DNA of 64,000 nucleotides from Valencia hispanica (Eukaryota > Chordata > Actinopteri > Cyprinodontiformes > Valenciidae). Position numbers and translations under genes: made by a program. The stretch is from positions 15,347,403 to 15,411,402 of the forward strand of contig OY747702.1 of assembly GCA_963556495.2 (NCBI GenBank), in the 5' to 3' direction. The notes beneath the pieces were generated by a model. It was not told the origin of the DNA and did no database searches. It worked only from the letters and a program-made list of their open reading frames with translations. Shown piece by piece: positions 1 to 11,855 of this stretch (its first letter is position 1; the number at the start of each line of letters is the position of its first letter).

Positions 1-178
1 GCTGAAACCGAACCTCATACATACGCAGCTCCTGGAGCAAATGGTGAAACTCTCCGAAGTCCGAACGCCTCTGAATAATGGGGTGTACCCACACACGTCG
101 CAAACGACGACGACGTCTGGCTTGTGTAGCTTCATTAATTAAATAAGCCCAAGCCACTCTCTCGACAAGATCCGCCAT
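1..178 (-). CDS. HARBI1-like PIF/Harbinger transposase, N-terminal fragment
   Basis: An open frame of 59 codons starts at the ATG at 178-176 (reverse strand) and leaves the window at position 1. It begins MADLVERVAWAYLINE, continues with a run of arginines (RRRRRLRRVWVHP) and then a stretch around RSDFGEFHHLLQEL. This Arg-rich patch followed by W-V-H-P and an F/Y-H-x-L-L-x-E-L motif is the usual N-terminus of HARBI1-type DDE nucleases, where it precedes the helical region and the catalytic core. The catalytic part is not in the window. No stop or frameshift is visible in the portion seen. The nuclease would act in the nucleus, usually with a separately encoded MADF/Myb partner, which cannot be assessed here. 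Confidence 0.75.
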   Translation of the reverse strand, partial: MADLVERVAWAYLINEATQARRRRRLRRVWVHPIIQRRSDFGEFHHLLQELRMYEVRFQ

Positions 179-365
179 GTTGTAAACAACTAGCAACAGA
201 CAAATCCACGCCCGCACGCTGACGTAATGACGTGACGCACTGATGCCCCGATGCGCCGACGCAGACCACAAGTGTGCAAGCAGCTGGGTTTTAATTTTAA
301 AGCGTCGACTTTCGTCCGTTTGAGCGATTTGACGCCTGGACGCGCTGACCGGTGTGAACGCGGCT
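1..365 (-). mobile_element. PIF/Harbinger transposon, terminal part (runs off left edge)
   Basis: The right edge is the terminal sequence ending at 365. Read on the minus strand it starts AGCCGCGTTCACACCGG, a GC-rich terminus typical of fish Harbinger elements, and is followed by TTAA, compatible with the 3-bp TWA target duplication of this superfamily. A HARBI1-like transposase start lies just inside, pointing away from this terminus. The segment is clearly richer in CpG than the flanking intron, which suggests a fairly young insertion. The other terminus is outside the window, so element length and target duplication cannot be verified. Confidence 0.75.
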
Positions 366-2588
366 TAAAACAGATTAGCAGAGAATCGATCTTTCTGCTA
401 AAGCACAGTTCTGATGCTCCAGAACTATAGTGCTCTGTTTTTTCTGTTATGCTGCTGGTGCAAAATAGGGACAGCTTTCAGATAAACACATCATGGTGAT
501 TGCGTTTCAGCTCAGGGCAACAACACCTCTAGCTATCCTTATTTTTCAATTGAAAGTTTTTTACATCGTAAGTGTTATCCCCTGGTGTTAAATATATCTC
601 AGACAATTTGAAGTAGCAAACAAAGATATTTTTTATAAAATTCACAGTTACATTTAATCGAGTAATTAGGCTACTAAACAACAAGTTTCCATTATTTTTC
701 TTAGTGTGAGTCCAGAGAATGGAACTAATGAAGCAAACTGATGAATGTTGGCTCTAGAGGGAAAACTAATGGGAATGTTAGACCACTAAGGCGAAAGTAG
801 ATGGAAGAAAGCACCTAAACTAAAGCATGAGAAATTGCATTATGACTTAGTAAATTAGACACAGTTCATGTAATGATTGGTGATGTAAAATGTTTGCCAC
901 TATTTATCACAGGGTCACTGCAACTTTTTAAGGTTCAGCATTTACTTCGTGTAATTTTTTCCACTAATGCTTTCGGCTGTAAATGTCACACATAAATACG
1001 CTGAGGCCCAGCTAATTACTCAAGCCAAACATCTATGGTATGGCGGTAGGATGGCTGGGAACAAGGTAGTGCTATGCTGGAATTAGGTTATCCAGGTTTC
1101 TTCAATGAGATCCTAGAGCCCATTGGGCTGCCTCATACGGTGTGAAGGTATCTTTGGTCAGTCCATGACATTACTTATCATAACACTGAGCTGTCAATAA
1201 TAAAAATCAAGTGTATGGCCAGGAAGCCATTCTAAAAATGTAACCAACTTTTGCCTTTAGCTATGCAAGCATAATTAAGCCCGACAACTAGTCTGACCAT
1301 AAAAAGCTAGAAGGTAATTTTTTTTTGCCCTTTCAAGAACAAGGGTACTTGTACATCAAACACAACAAAATGCTTCTTTTTTGCAGAAGAGTTGCCATCA
1401 GGAAGTTTAACAGCTATTTTAACATCAGTGTCCTTGACTCATTCTTACAAGGCCGGTATTTTGCTCTTTAATGCAATTTTAATTAGACAGAAGGAATAAA
1501 TAAATGCCTCTAAATGTCACTCTGGTCGAGTCATTGCATTAGTGAATTATCTCGTCCACTGTCCACACAGCCCACATTTATTTGTTTTTCCCTGCACAGT
1601 ACAATTGTCACATAGTCATCAGTCCTTGTGTAATTTGTGAGATCAGAGCCAAGATAACTGAATATTTGCAACTATAAAGAGAAAGTACACCTCCTGTCAA
1701 CTAAACTCGCCCACCTTCTTTTTCTCTATTGGTGGGTCTTCTTCGAGCTTAGATTCTCTATGACCTAAGAGCTTGAGGTGTTTTACAATAGCTTAACTGA
1801 TGAGAACCAGTCACACCAAGGGCTTGACTTTCTATTGGCCCTGTAATTTTATTAATTGCTCTTTAAGCCCTTAGTTTTTAACAAACCTTTTTAGTGCCTG
1901 TTTGTGATGTTAATATTACTTTGGATCATGTCTATCAATACTGCCTTCTTGTCTGCTTTCTCCAACACCACAATCTTCAACTTGTCATACTTGTCAGTCT
2001 GGATTAGAATGTAATTCTGTAGTATCTACCTCTTGGACCGGGACTTTCAGTCCACACTGAGCATAGGTATTTCTGCAGAGAATTCCAGACACTTGGTTAT
2101 TTACACCAGTGTACACTTTACTGGAATCTGTGATGGACTTTCTCAGGGGCAACTTTACACAGCCAATTTGAGGCTCCTATCTGGTGTGGTAGACCCTTTT
2201 ACTAAGCCTGTTATTGCCATGATCCATGCCTCAGTGCATTATTGGTAGGATTTTGTCATATCAACTAATTTATCTACACTCCAATGGTATACGCCATCCA
2301 GTGCCTCCTTGTTCCTTCCAACCAGCATTGGGTTTCTGCAAACATTGACTTCATGTTATCTTGAGGGGCCCTTTTCCTTGTGTACTTCAGGTTTTTTGCT
2401 GTTTTATCTTCTGGTGCTTACTGGTGCATGCTCTCCCTCATTCAGCCTGTTTTACATTATCACTGCACTGGATTCACTGTGAAACACTTCATGCATTGAA
2501 GAGGTGTTTTCTTGTTTTGAAATCAATGGCTTTTCTCCCCGCCCTTGGCAAGGCTATTGTTTTGATGAAGCATTAAATAACTGGTAGA
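366..2588. other. Intron-like AT-rich sequence without recognisable gene
   Basis: No reading frame longer than about 70 codons and no repeat family that I recognise. The short open stretches at 2033-2248 and 2361-2576 have no familiar motifs or coding-like composition. I see nothing to annotate. Confidence 0.6.
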
Positions 2589-2589
2589 G

Positions 2590-3095
2590 TATGTGGTGAC
2601 CGGTCTTTCGATGGTTAAGAGAGAGCTGGGCAAAAAGGTGAAGCTCTCGGTTTACCAGTCAATACATATTCTTATTCTGGTCAGGAGCTCTGGGTAGTGA
2701 CTGAAGAGATATTGTTGATACAAGCGGCCAAAATGAGTTTCCTCCACAGAGTGTCAGGGCTCTCTCTTATGGATAGGGTGAGAAGCTCTGTCAGCGAGGA
2801 GGGGCTCGGAGTAGAGCTGCTGCTCCTCTGCACAGAAGAGCCAGTTGTGATGGCTCGAGCATCTAGTTAGGATGCCTCCTTTACACCTCCCTGGAGAGGT
2901 GTTCCAAGCACACCCCACCAGGAGGAGACCTGGAGTAAGACCCAGGACATGTTGGAGGGACTATATTTCTTGGCTGGCCTGGGAACACCTTGATATTCCC
3001 CTGGAGGAGCTGGCACAAGTGACTGGGGAGAGGGTTATCTGGCTCTCTCCTCTTAGGCTGCTGCCCCCGTGACCTGACCCCAAATTAATTGAAAG
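2590..3095 (+). mobile_element. Non-LTR retrotransposon, 3' end of RT ORF (decayed)
   Basis: The + strand encodes, across a frameshift, the C-terminal segment of a widespread fish LINE reverse transcriptase. Around 2730-2800 the translation shows MSFLHRVSGLSLMDRVRSS, and at 2872-3072 it shows LPGEVFQAHPTRRRPGVRPR followed by W-R-D-Y-I-S-W-L-A-W-E and a final LLPP before the stop. The pattern P-G-R-P-R-T-x-W-R-D-Y, W-E-x-L-x-I-P-x-E-E-L is characteristic of the extreme C-terminus of this family. It ends with a short tail ending GATAGATGG at 3093-3103. It is 5'-truncated, as usual for LINEs. A second fragment of the same kind of C-terminus lies at 61755-62175. Confidence 0.8.
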
Positions 3096-3107
3096 ATAGA
3101 TGGCTAA

Positions 3108-3784
3108 GGCCTGATTCACACAGCAGGATTTTAAAATGGCAAGAATTTCAGACCGCACAAATGGCGATTTAAAAAAAATCACGGATATTCCTGTTTTGGT
3201 CCTACAGTGTATGGTGTGCAGCCCACTGCAATGAAGAGACACCACACACAAACTAATTTTACTCTCAAACATTCGAAGCTAGGACATCTCACAAAACCTC
3301 ATGATATAAAATGGGACTAAAGTCAAAGGAGTAAATAAATATATGCCGAGGATGAGGCATTGACAATAGCTTGTAGACTAGTTAACATCCTGACGTTAGA
3401 TAAAGGAGTGGACACAGCAGGAGTAGGGGCTCTACTTGAGAAACGAAGATATGGAGGTGAATTATTGTTTTTTTTTCTCTGGGAAACGTCGTAACACACT
3501 TTGCTTTGACTTATCTCTGTTTCTATGTTTTTGAGGACTGCAGTCAAGTGAGTCGAAACTTGGAAATAAAAACAGACGCTTGCAAGGTGTATCGCTGCCT
3601 GTCACCTCACTTTCTGACTGGCTACACATCACATTCAACAGGCTAAATGCTCGCAACATATATCACAGACCAGAGTGCTCTGAACACACCGCACATGGCA
3701 GGAATATCTGTTAGGATTATGTTAAGAGCCATCGTGATAATCGGGGCATGTCGGACGGGGAGAATAGACCATGTGAACCAGGCC
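3108..3784. mobile_element. Harbinger-like MITE (677 bp) with TAA target duplication
   Basis: The termini are inverted repeats: left GGCCTGATTCACAC at 3108-3121, and right (reverse complement) GGCCTGGTTCACAT ending at 3784. Both are flanked by TAA (3105-3107 and 3785-3787), the 3-bp TWA duplication expected of PIF/Harbinger. No transposase is encoded; the open stretches at 2961-3272, 3323-3547 and 3462-3659 look like chance. Superfamily assignment rests on termini and target duplication only. Confidence 0.6.
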
Positions 3785-4099
3785 TAAGGGGGTTTAGGCC
3801 TATGAAGAACAATAGCAGGGACAGCGCATCACCTTGTTATAAGGTGGACTTGATTGTTGCTGCTTTTTGAATTTGCCTCTAGGATTACTTTACACATGTG
3901 CTTTAACTTGATGAAAGATGCTGTTTTCTAATATTATACAGTTTTAAGTACTCAAGCCAGCATTCATTGTTGTGCATCTATGTTTGATCTTACAGTTTAA
4001 GGTGGCTAGACTGTCAACCATTAGCTAGGGCATTTTTCCTATGGTGTTAGGCCCAATTCCCTTTTGGACACCATGCATGTATTGACACAATTTTCTATT

Positions 4100-4530
4100 A
4101 GGCACGTTTCCACTATCAGAACTTTAGAGTAGTTTAACCAGATCTTTTTCTGACAGGGTAATCTGTTGGCCCGCTCCTCTCAGCCGGCGTGTCTCTATAG
4201 ACAGTCAGCCCTTTAAGGAATCAGCTAAAGATATCTGCATATCACAACCATTTCAGTAGCGAGTATCATCACTGACATCGCCAAAAGGCACCCAGAGCAG
4301 TAGAAATAACAAGAGATTGAGAATTACAACCAATCAGCGCAACTTAACCACAGCTCCCTCTGTGCGACTCAATCAGGCCATTCAGAGTATATACCCCCAT
4401 ATAGGTACTCTGTTGGTTCCAGAAATGGCCCCAAAAATGGCCCTGTCGGCCCGGCCCGATGAAGTGGAGACGCACATACCATGAAGGTCCGATCAGATTA
4501 CCCTGAAGCTTCAAAAGTGGAAACGTGCCT
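4100..4530. mobile_element. Small TIR element (431 bp), MITE-like
   Basis: The 15-bp sequence AGGCACGTTTCCACT at 4100-4114 is repeated perfectly inverted at 4516-4530, and ATT flanks both ends. The inside is non-coding and somewhat GC-richer than its surroundings. The perfect terminal repeat and compact size indicate a non-autonomous DNA transposon; the superfamily is uncertain. Confidence 0.6.
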
Positions 4531-7437
4531 ATTCATCTTGGCCACTAACAGAAGATTCCGTCTACTGGAGTCGCAAATATTAGTTGTGCAAAAGATTGGA
4601 ATTGCTCCTTTCTGGGGCTCTTTTACAATGAAGATTGTACAACCTTCGGCAAATAGCTCTGATTTGCTCCAACAGCACCACTTTCCTTCTAGGTGCAGAA
4701 ACACATTTAAGGAATAGGGGAACTACTTTCTAAACATTATTTAATTGTTAAAAAGAGTAGGTGTTAAAATTAAATATACATGTAAGGTGCAAAGGCCAAG
4801 GTTGAACTTACTGACACACTCAGACAATGTAGGAACTCATCACATACCTACCGGTTTTTTTCGTGCTCACTAAAATTACGTCTCAAAATGACTTGTCTTC
4901 AGTGACCATTAATATTGAGATTTTCTAATAGCCAATGTTTAAATCATACAAGTCATGCTTGCAGATAGTTTCAGAGGTTCACATACTGAGACCTATTAGA
5001 TGCTAATGTGGGGGTGGCTGTGAAAAGCAGACTGAGATAGGAAGTCTGTTTTTTTTCCTCTTTCCCTTCTCGTCTGTTTTTTTATGGTTTTTCTCATCTC
5101 CCATCATATTTATCAGCCCCCGTCTTTCAGTCTGTCTCTGCGAGGTGTCTGCCTCTATCTCACTTTTCCTCTCACTGTCTGCTTCCTTTTATATCTGTCC
5201 CTGTGCCTTTCTCTTTGAGCTCATCATTTCCATGTTTTAAAATGGTTGTGTACATCATTGTTCGCTTTTAGACAACTACAGAGAGATGGAAACATAGGGT
5301 GGGAAGAGCCCAGGGTAAGATGACCGAGAGATCTTAATATTTTAGCCTTTCGTACATTAGATGAAGTGTGATGGTGTTTGCACTTAGTCATCCTGCTGTA
5401 AGCTGTGTACAGTAACTCAGAGCAGAATAATGCAATGCTATGCCTCCATAATGGCATCGATTCTAAAGGAAAAACATCCAATAGATTAATTTACTTTGTC
5501 CAATTGAGAGTGAAAAAGGGCAAATTTGGTGAGAGTGGGGAACAAAGACTAAAAAGAACAGAAAATGAGATGAGGAATCAAGTGCAAAGGTATTTATGAT
5601 AAACTGATCAATAGTCACTGTGATCAGCAATAACAATATGACTGCCTTATCGGAGTATAACAAGAAAAACATCAGGATAGTCAAATGCTGAAGTCATATC
5701 TCAGTATAGTAATAACGTATGTCCTAGGCAGAGCAAGGTATTAATACATCTGATGCAGCAAATGATTGATTCATTATTTTGCCTGGAGTGCAATTAAATG
5801 TTGGGGGCGTTGTATATTAGGCAATACTCCACATAGATTCCCACATGAGATGCAAAATCACATAATATAATGAGCTACGAGATGACTATACATGAATTAG
5901 TGTGATATCTCAGAAACTTACATTTCACACTAACAGCTACAAGCCTCTTCATGCTTTTATGTCTGGCTTTTGACAGACAAACCACACAAAATTCAGGAGA
6001 GAAGTTGTGAGAGAAGAGAAAATTAGCTTCAAAGGGGTTAAAAATTCAATTGCACAAAAAACAATGAAATGTTTTGTGCTCAAACCACTATGAAATTTAT
6101 GAAATTCAATTAATTTGTCATCTGTGGAGCTCATGAATATGGTAATCAGCATTTGTTTGCAACACTGATGGAGAAAGAACTGATTTAGGAAGAGAAAAAG
6201 GATGCATGTGATGAAAGTGAGGCAGTTAAAGAAACAGCTGTTTGATTGTGTTCTTACAGGCAGAACTAACAGCGGCAAGAGCAACTCGGATTGGAAGAAG
6301 TGGGTTTCAGGCTCGCAGGTTTGTTTAGTCACGCACAGATAAACTCGAAAATCTGCTCTCTCATCTGCACTGAGAGCCGTACGGACTCGGTAACACTCGA
6401 TAGACGGTTCTCGCTGGCGCAGTCTGATCACGTCCAGTGATCCCGCCACTCACCTGAAAAAGACCTGCTCTTTGGCTGTTTTTCTTTCATTTTCTATCAA
6501 AGCACAAGCATCAGATTTATTAAATGTACCCTTTTGAGCACAGCATCCAGCCCTTTAGTGATGTCTTTCCCATGGATCTAACTGGAGATGTTACTTTTAT
6601 CTTTATTTCAGAAACAGCTACTGTTTGGCCTGTCTTTTTAACCTTTCTCCAGTTATGTCACCTCCAACAAAGCCGAAGTCCTTCATGGGTTTAACTTTAA
6701 GCCATTTGTATTACTGACTGCTACAGCAAATGCAATACATTGATCATTTGAAGAAGCATCTGTATTTTATTCCTCAGCTCATTTTGTATTTTTTCTGTAC
6801 TTTCAACACTTATTCTGTTTTAAATAGTAATTTTAAAGAGTAAATTAACGATCAGAAATTTCAGGCTTATTTCTGATCTCAAGTTTTTCTAAAGATTTGA
6901 CCTTCTGATACAGATTTGAGCAAAATCAGATCTCCCTTCAAAACATATAAGAGAAGACAACAAAATCAATAAAATGTCAAACCTTCTTATTTTGAGTGAT
7001 TTCTGTAAAACAGGGTTTTAGTCATATTTTATAACAAAGAATAGGTTTTAAACAAGCTTTAGAATCTCATAATAGCAAATAGCACCATTAGCATAGCTGA
7101 CGTTTTTAAAGCTGTAGTTTCCATGTGTACCCCCTCACCTTGACACAGAATTTCCCCAAAATTTCCAAATAGCTTGCGCACTAACTTCCACACTAAAGAG
7201 TGCTGTTACCAGTCCAACTTGGCAGTGCTTAGTGCAGCACATTCACAGTTCAGATAAAGGCAAACTGGTTGCTGATCAGGGCTGAGGAAGCCCAAACCCC
7301 CACCGCATTCCGTTTACCACCTGATTTCCTGATACATTTTAAATTTTACATGAAAACATGACGACGACTCAGGAAGCAACTTTTATCATTCAGATACTTC
7401 AGATAGGGTAACCAAGCGTCCTTTTCCCCGGACTTGT
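4531..7437. other. Intron-like sequence, no supported gene
   Basis: Contains a pyrimidine-rich tract at about 5050-5220. A 166-codon open frame on the minus strand (5949-6449) matches no family I know and is discussed as a finding. Otherwise nothing recognisable. Confidence 0.5.
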
Positions 7438-8125
7438 CCACGTTTGTATAGCAGACTTTCAACAACAAGGTAATTCAAGGTGCTTTACAGCAATAAAGCA
7501 TACAAAACACACAAAGAGCATATGACATGTAAAAACATTACTCAAAAGCAGACTTGAATTTAGGATAAAGGAAAAACAGCAATAAAACATGAAGTACACA
7601 CAAAACATTTGATACAGAAAAACATTACTCAAAGGCAGCTCTAAACAAATGGGTTTTTAGCCATAACTTAAAAGAACTTCAATTTCAAATTTCAACACTT
7701 TCAACAACATGATAATTCAAGGTCCTTTACATGATTAGGTGATGAAGTAAAAACAGCATAGAGCATTACACAGATCATATGGCATGAAGTACATAATAAA
7801 GCATGAAACACACATAAAACATATGATATGAAAACATTACTCAAAGACAGCTCTAAACAGATGGGTTTTTTAGTCTTGATTTAAAAGAGCTCAGTGTTTC
7901 AGCAGCTTTGCAGTTGTCTGGAAGTTTGTTCCAGAGTAGAGGAGCATAGAAACTGAAAGCTGCTTCTCCATGTTTAGTTCTGATTCTAGGGATGTTGAGT
8001 AGACTGGAATTAGAGGACCTGAGTGTTCTGGGGGGTTGGTATAGTAACAGTAGATCTTCAACAGACTTTGGTGCTAAGCCATTCAATGATTTATAAACTA
8101 GTAAAAGCATTCAGCCTTCTTCTCT
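7438..8125 (-). mobile_element. LINE 3' part: RT C-terminus plus repeated 3' region
   Basis: On the minus strand 8110-7853 encodes the C-terminal end of a non-LTR retrotransposon polyprotein: L-L-V-Y-K-S-L-N-G-L-A-P-K, then R-T-L-R-S-S, then R-T-K-H-G-E-A-A-F-S-F-Y-A-P-L-L-W-N-K-L-P, ending S-S-F-K-S-R-L-K. This pattern is typical of fish LINE C-termini after the RT domain (CR1/L2/Jockey-like). Downstream on the same strand, 7860-7438 holds about three diverged copies of a roughly 110-bp unit; the motif AACATTACTCAAA recurs near 7535, 7624 and 7838, and ACTTTCAACAACA near 7457 and 7689. The element is 5'-truncated and non-functional. Confidence 0.75.
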
Positions 8126-11100
8126 AAAGCTGCAGTTCTCAAATGGGGAATACTGTCTGCAGGAGGAATGGGAATTAAAGAAATGATCAAAGATAATTAT
8201 TTAAAAATAAACGGAAAAGAACAAAATAAATTAAATGTTATAGTCAACATTGCAATATTAGTTTCCCACGTCAAGTTTGCAATAATTTTTTTCCTTTGTT
8301 GGACTGTGATTTGTAATTAAAAAGTTATTTTATTGCTTTTGTATTAGTAATTTTTATTGAATTTCCTGTCAGTGTGCTTTCTAAGGATAAGTAGTTTGCT
8401 AACAACAGGACAGCTAAAGAAAATTATGCATAAGCCAGCGTTTGCCTTTCAGCGTTTGCCTTTGTGAATCACCTCATTTTACAAAGATACATTCTTACCC
8501 TTGGCCTCTCTCTAAAAAAAAGCTAAGGAGTTGCAACTGTTTTTTGTAACATTTCTATGATCCACTGTTTTCTGTTAGTCTTAGAAAGGTTGCAAATTGT
8601 GATATATCTTCTGGTTTGGCGCTATGCATTTTTCTGTTCATGCATTTGTACAGAGCGGCAACATTAGGAGAGGGGAGGGGCCATGTGCCCACGGTAGCGA
8701 CACACTGCCTATGGCAAGCCAAGGTATGGCAAGGCGTTAACATATGCCTTGGATGTTAATACCTTAATACAGCTGTAATACACGCCTTATTTTTGATACT
8801 GATGGCTTGCCATAACTGACGGTAACCTTACACTGAGTCAAGTCAGCGGCAGCGCTGATCCGAGAGGAGCACACCCGGCCCGTTGTGTGTGATTGAGGGA
8901 GAGGTGAGCCTTTGGCTGGTGAGTGAAACAACAGACTTAAAACATCTGGGGCTAGACTGAAAATATTTGGGGCTGAAGCCCTGGGAAAATCGGCTGAGCA
9001 CTGGTACTGGTCAAGGTTTCAGATTTCTCCTTCAGAACCGTGATTCGTAGGCGTCATTTTAGCCGGGGACAATATTTATGATTGACGGTTTTGTCCCCAC
9101 CACTTTTAAAAACTTGATGCAGAATTTCTTACCGCTGCTGATCTAACATTCACTTTCCCAGCACAATTTCTACATAATCTGTTTCTGAACAAACTATTAT
9201 TCCACTTTCTTATACAGTCATGTTTTCTTTCTGCGTGCAAAAGCTGCAGCGTTCTGTTAAGTGGATATGTCAAGGTTTTAAAAGACACGTTGTCCACTGC
9301 AAACACGTTCAGGGCAGAGTCCTGCATTGTAGTAATACATTTTCACGATGGAAAAATAGATAGATTAAATGTCATGGGTCTGGCGGAGTATCTTTACTGC
9401 ATGTGGGTTGCGGGTGAACAAATATTTATGTGATATTTTTGTTTGTTTAAGATTCCCAAAGAGAATCGTGTTGATATATTGTGTCTGTGGAGAGAGTAGA
9501 CTATGCCTATAAACCTTTTCCTTGTAGAAGTGTTTCATATTACAAGATGTAGCATTTTTGTCTCTACAATATAAATCCTACTGTCGACAAAGAACAGTTG
9601 GGTTGTTTGTAGTTTCACATTTGTTTTTCACTACGCTGTGCTTAACTGTTAAATGATTTATTAATGTCTGTTATTTTATTTTTACGAACCTTTATTTTAC
9701 GAACCTTAGACAGCCTTTCTGTTGTGATTGCTCGTCATTTATTTACAAGGTTTCTTCATACTGTGTGGGAGGCAGGGAGTAGTTACACAGCTTTGTAGGT
9801 AAACTAGATTTAATTAGTATGTATAACAAAGACAAAATTATTATTGCAGACTTAACACTTTAAATTTGTTTTAGCATCTGATATTAGCAATTAGCCCAAT
9901 TAGCGAGGTTAGCATGCTTTTCAGTCCTAAAAACGGCATTGACTTTGGTTTTATACGTTCACGGTATACAACCAATAAATCCTTTAAATATGAATCAAGC
10001 AGTCAAACGCAATGGGAAGAAGATGATTACAAGTTGTATCAAACAGAATTCTAAACAAATATCTGCTTTAGAGACCGAAAAAATCTCCTATATTGTTACC
10101 TATTATATCTCCAAATTGGTCAGATATTCATTATGTACCAATGTATCCAATAAAAGATAAGACATACATCACTAGATTAATTTGAGCTTATCCCCTACAG
10201 CATTTACCAGTCAGTACCAGTTAAGAAAATCACTGATTTCAGTCACTAGCCATTTCTCAGTGTATCTCAAACTTTATATGATGATTTATTTTATTAGATG
10301 TAAAACGAATGACCTTATTTCTGGTGTAATTCTTAAGTTAAGGCTAAAAACTCAGCAAAATGCATTGAACTCCCTAATGCGCTCAGCTTTTCGAAGTACT
10401 TTTTCTAGTTGTATGAAATTTACAAAGTGTTTGGCCCGGTGTGGAGTAAAGAACTGCAACCCATCTAAAAGTGTATAATCACAGCTTCAAAGCTTCCTCA
10501 GATACACTTCAGAACGTGATTTCTTCATTTGTATAATCTTCTAACCTCTTGAGCGAGGAGTGTCTCAATCTCAGGGTTTAGTTTTGGCTCTGGATAATTC
10601 TTAATGACTCTTTTTATTTTTTTTTATTGTGTTTGAACATTAATGTCTAAAATAATCACTTATCTGCCCACAAATGTGCATCACAGCCGATCAAATACGT
10701 TTACGTTTTACATATTGATTGTGTTTCTATTATCATGTCGCTGCCAAAGAAATAATTAAAACCCCCGTCTTCGTTTTAGTATGCATTCATCTGTTTATAG
10801 ATTCGTTCCAGTGAACATGTCAGTGGATGGATTCAGCTGGCATGCTTGTGCCAACTTCCAGCAGGAGGCACTTTCTACTACCCAATATTTTCACACCTTT
10901 AACAGCGGTGGGAGCTCAAGGAAAAGAGCAGAAATCCTAAAAGCATCACAAGTGTGATTAGTTTTTTATCTCACTTTTATGTGTCTGATGTTTTCAAACA
11001 CTTTCTGCCTTCAAGAGCAGATACCGCTTAGCTCCTGATTCTTAAAAAGCTTGCAGGAGCTCATGGACATGCCCAGCAATGCTTTGCACAACTTTAAAGA

Positions 11101-11224
11101 GAAGTGAGAGTCATAGTTGTCATTAGGATGAAGAGAGGTGAAGAGAGAGCCCATTTTAGTTCAAGTGAACCTCACAGACAAATAATAGATTATCAAGGAT
11201 AAATCACAAGCATCATGACAAAAA
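8126..11224. other. Non-coding sequence with unidentified repeat debris
   Basis: No convincing gene. The stretch at about 8820-9080 is GC-richer and, with its 'GGGGAC...GTCCCC' pair around 9065 and 9092, looks like old DNA-transposon debris that I cannot assign. Open stretches at 9106-9327, 9939-10160 and 10182-10478 have no recognisable domain. Confidence 0.45.
8710..8814. repeat. Short inverted repeat, 12-bp perfect arms
   Basis: TATGGCAAGCCA at 8710-8721 is repeated perfectly inverted at 8803-8814, separated by about 80 bp. The spacer also holds a related pair, CCAAGG near 8720 and CCTTGG near 8748. It could form a stem or mark the ends of a tiny mobile element. Confidence 0.5.
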
Positions 11225-11525
11225 TAACCACAGCAGAGAGCTAAAATGGCTTCACTACAAAAGTTGTAGAGAAGTTTAAAGCCGGGTCAGCCAAGCTTTG
11301 AAAATCTCAAGGGCCGTTAATCAGTCTGTGAAACAAAAGAATTAAAGCAATGCCGCAACTGCAAATCTGCCAATACACTTGCACTTATGCTAACATGTTG
11401 GACAAGGAGACCATTAATCAGAGAAGTTGTCAAGAGGCCTACAGTAACAGAGGGTAATTCTGGAAGAAAGTTTGTTAGAGGAAACAAAAGTCTTGAGACT
11501 AGGACGGAGATTCACTTTGTTGCAG
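11225..11525 (+). mobile_element. Tc1 transposon relic with internal deletion
   Basis: Two blocks match the Tc1 family whose nearly intact copy lies at 57034-58619. 11245-11440 corresponds to the N-terminal helix-turn-helix region of the transposase (for example GTTGTAGAGAAGTTTAAAGC, then an 'AAGGAGACCATTAATCAGAG' stretch near 11405). 11458-11525 corresponds to a region far downstream (GGAAGAAAGTTTGTTAGAGG, then 'GAGACTAGGACGGAGATTCAC'-like sequence). The catalytic middle is missing. Many stops, no function. Confidence 0.6.
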
Positions 11526-11682
11526 AACATTAAGCAGTGTTTTGGTAATTCTATGTTGATTGGCTCAAAGTGAAGTATCTTAGGATTGGTTCAAAGACTT
11601 AGAAACTGTTGCACTTTTCCAATTTGATTTATCTTTAGTTATTGTCAAAAGACAAATTTAGAAAAAATGTCAGTCTCTAGAC

Positions 11683-11855
11683 CAGCGGTCTCATTAACTG
11701 CATATTTTCTGTATTTGACCGCTTTTTTTAAACTGTGATGAGAAAATCAGAAGATCGTCCGTCAGTGTACTTGACCACTTGGTGCAGACGCGCCGACATT
11801 TTCAACTTTATGCATAAACTTCAAGTAACTGAATCAATCAAAACAGATTCCTAAT
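11683..11855 (+). repeat. Dispersed repeat, copy A (pair at 40730-40905)
   Basis: This stretch starts CAGCGGTCTC and aligns along its length with 40730-40905, which starts CAGGGGTCGC. Shared blocks include GCATATTTTCT, TATTTGACC, GACCACTT and GTGCAGAC, and AATCAATCAAA followed by ACAGATTCC. The CAGSGGTC start resembles a hAT-type terminus, but no partner terminus was found. Confidence 0.6.

Noticed and set aside
10182..10478. 98-codon open frame
   Set aside because: No domain and no coding-like composition.
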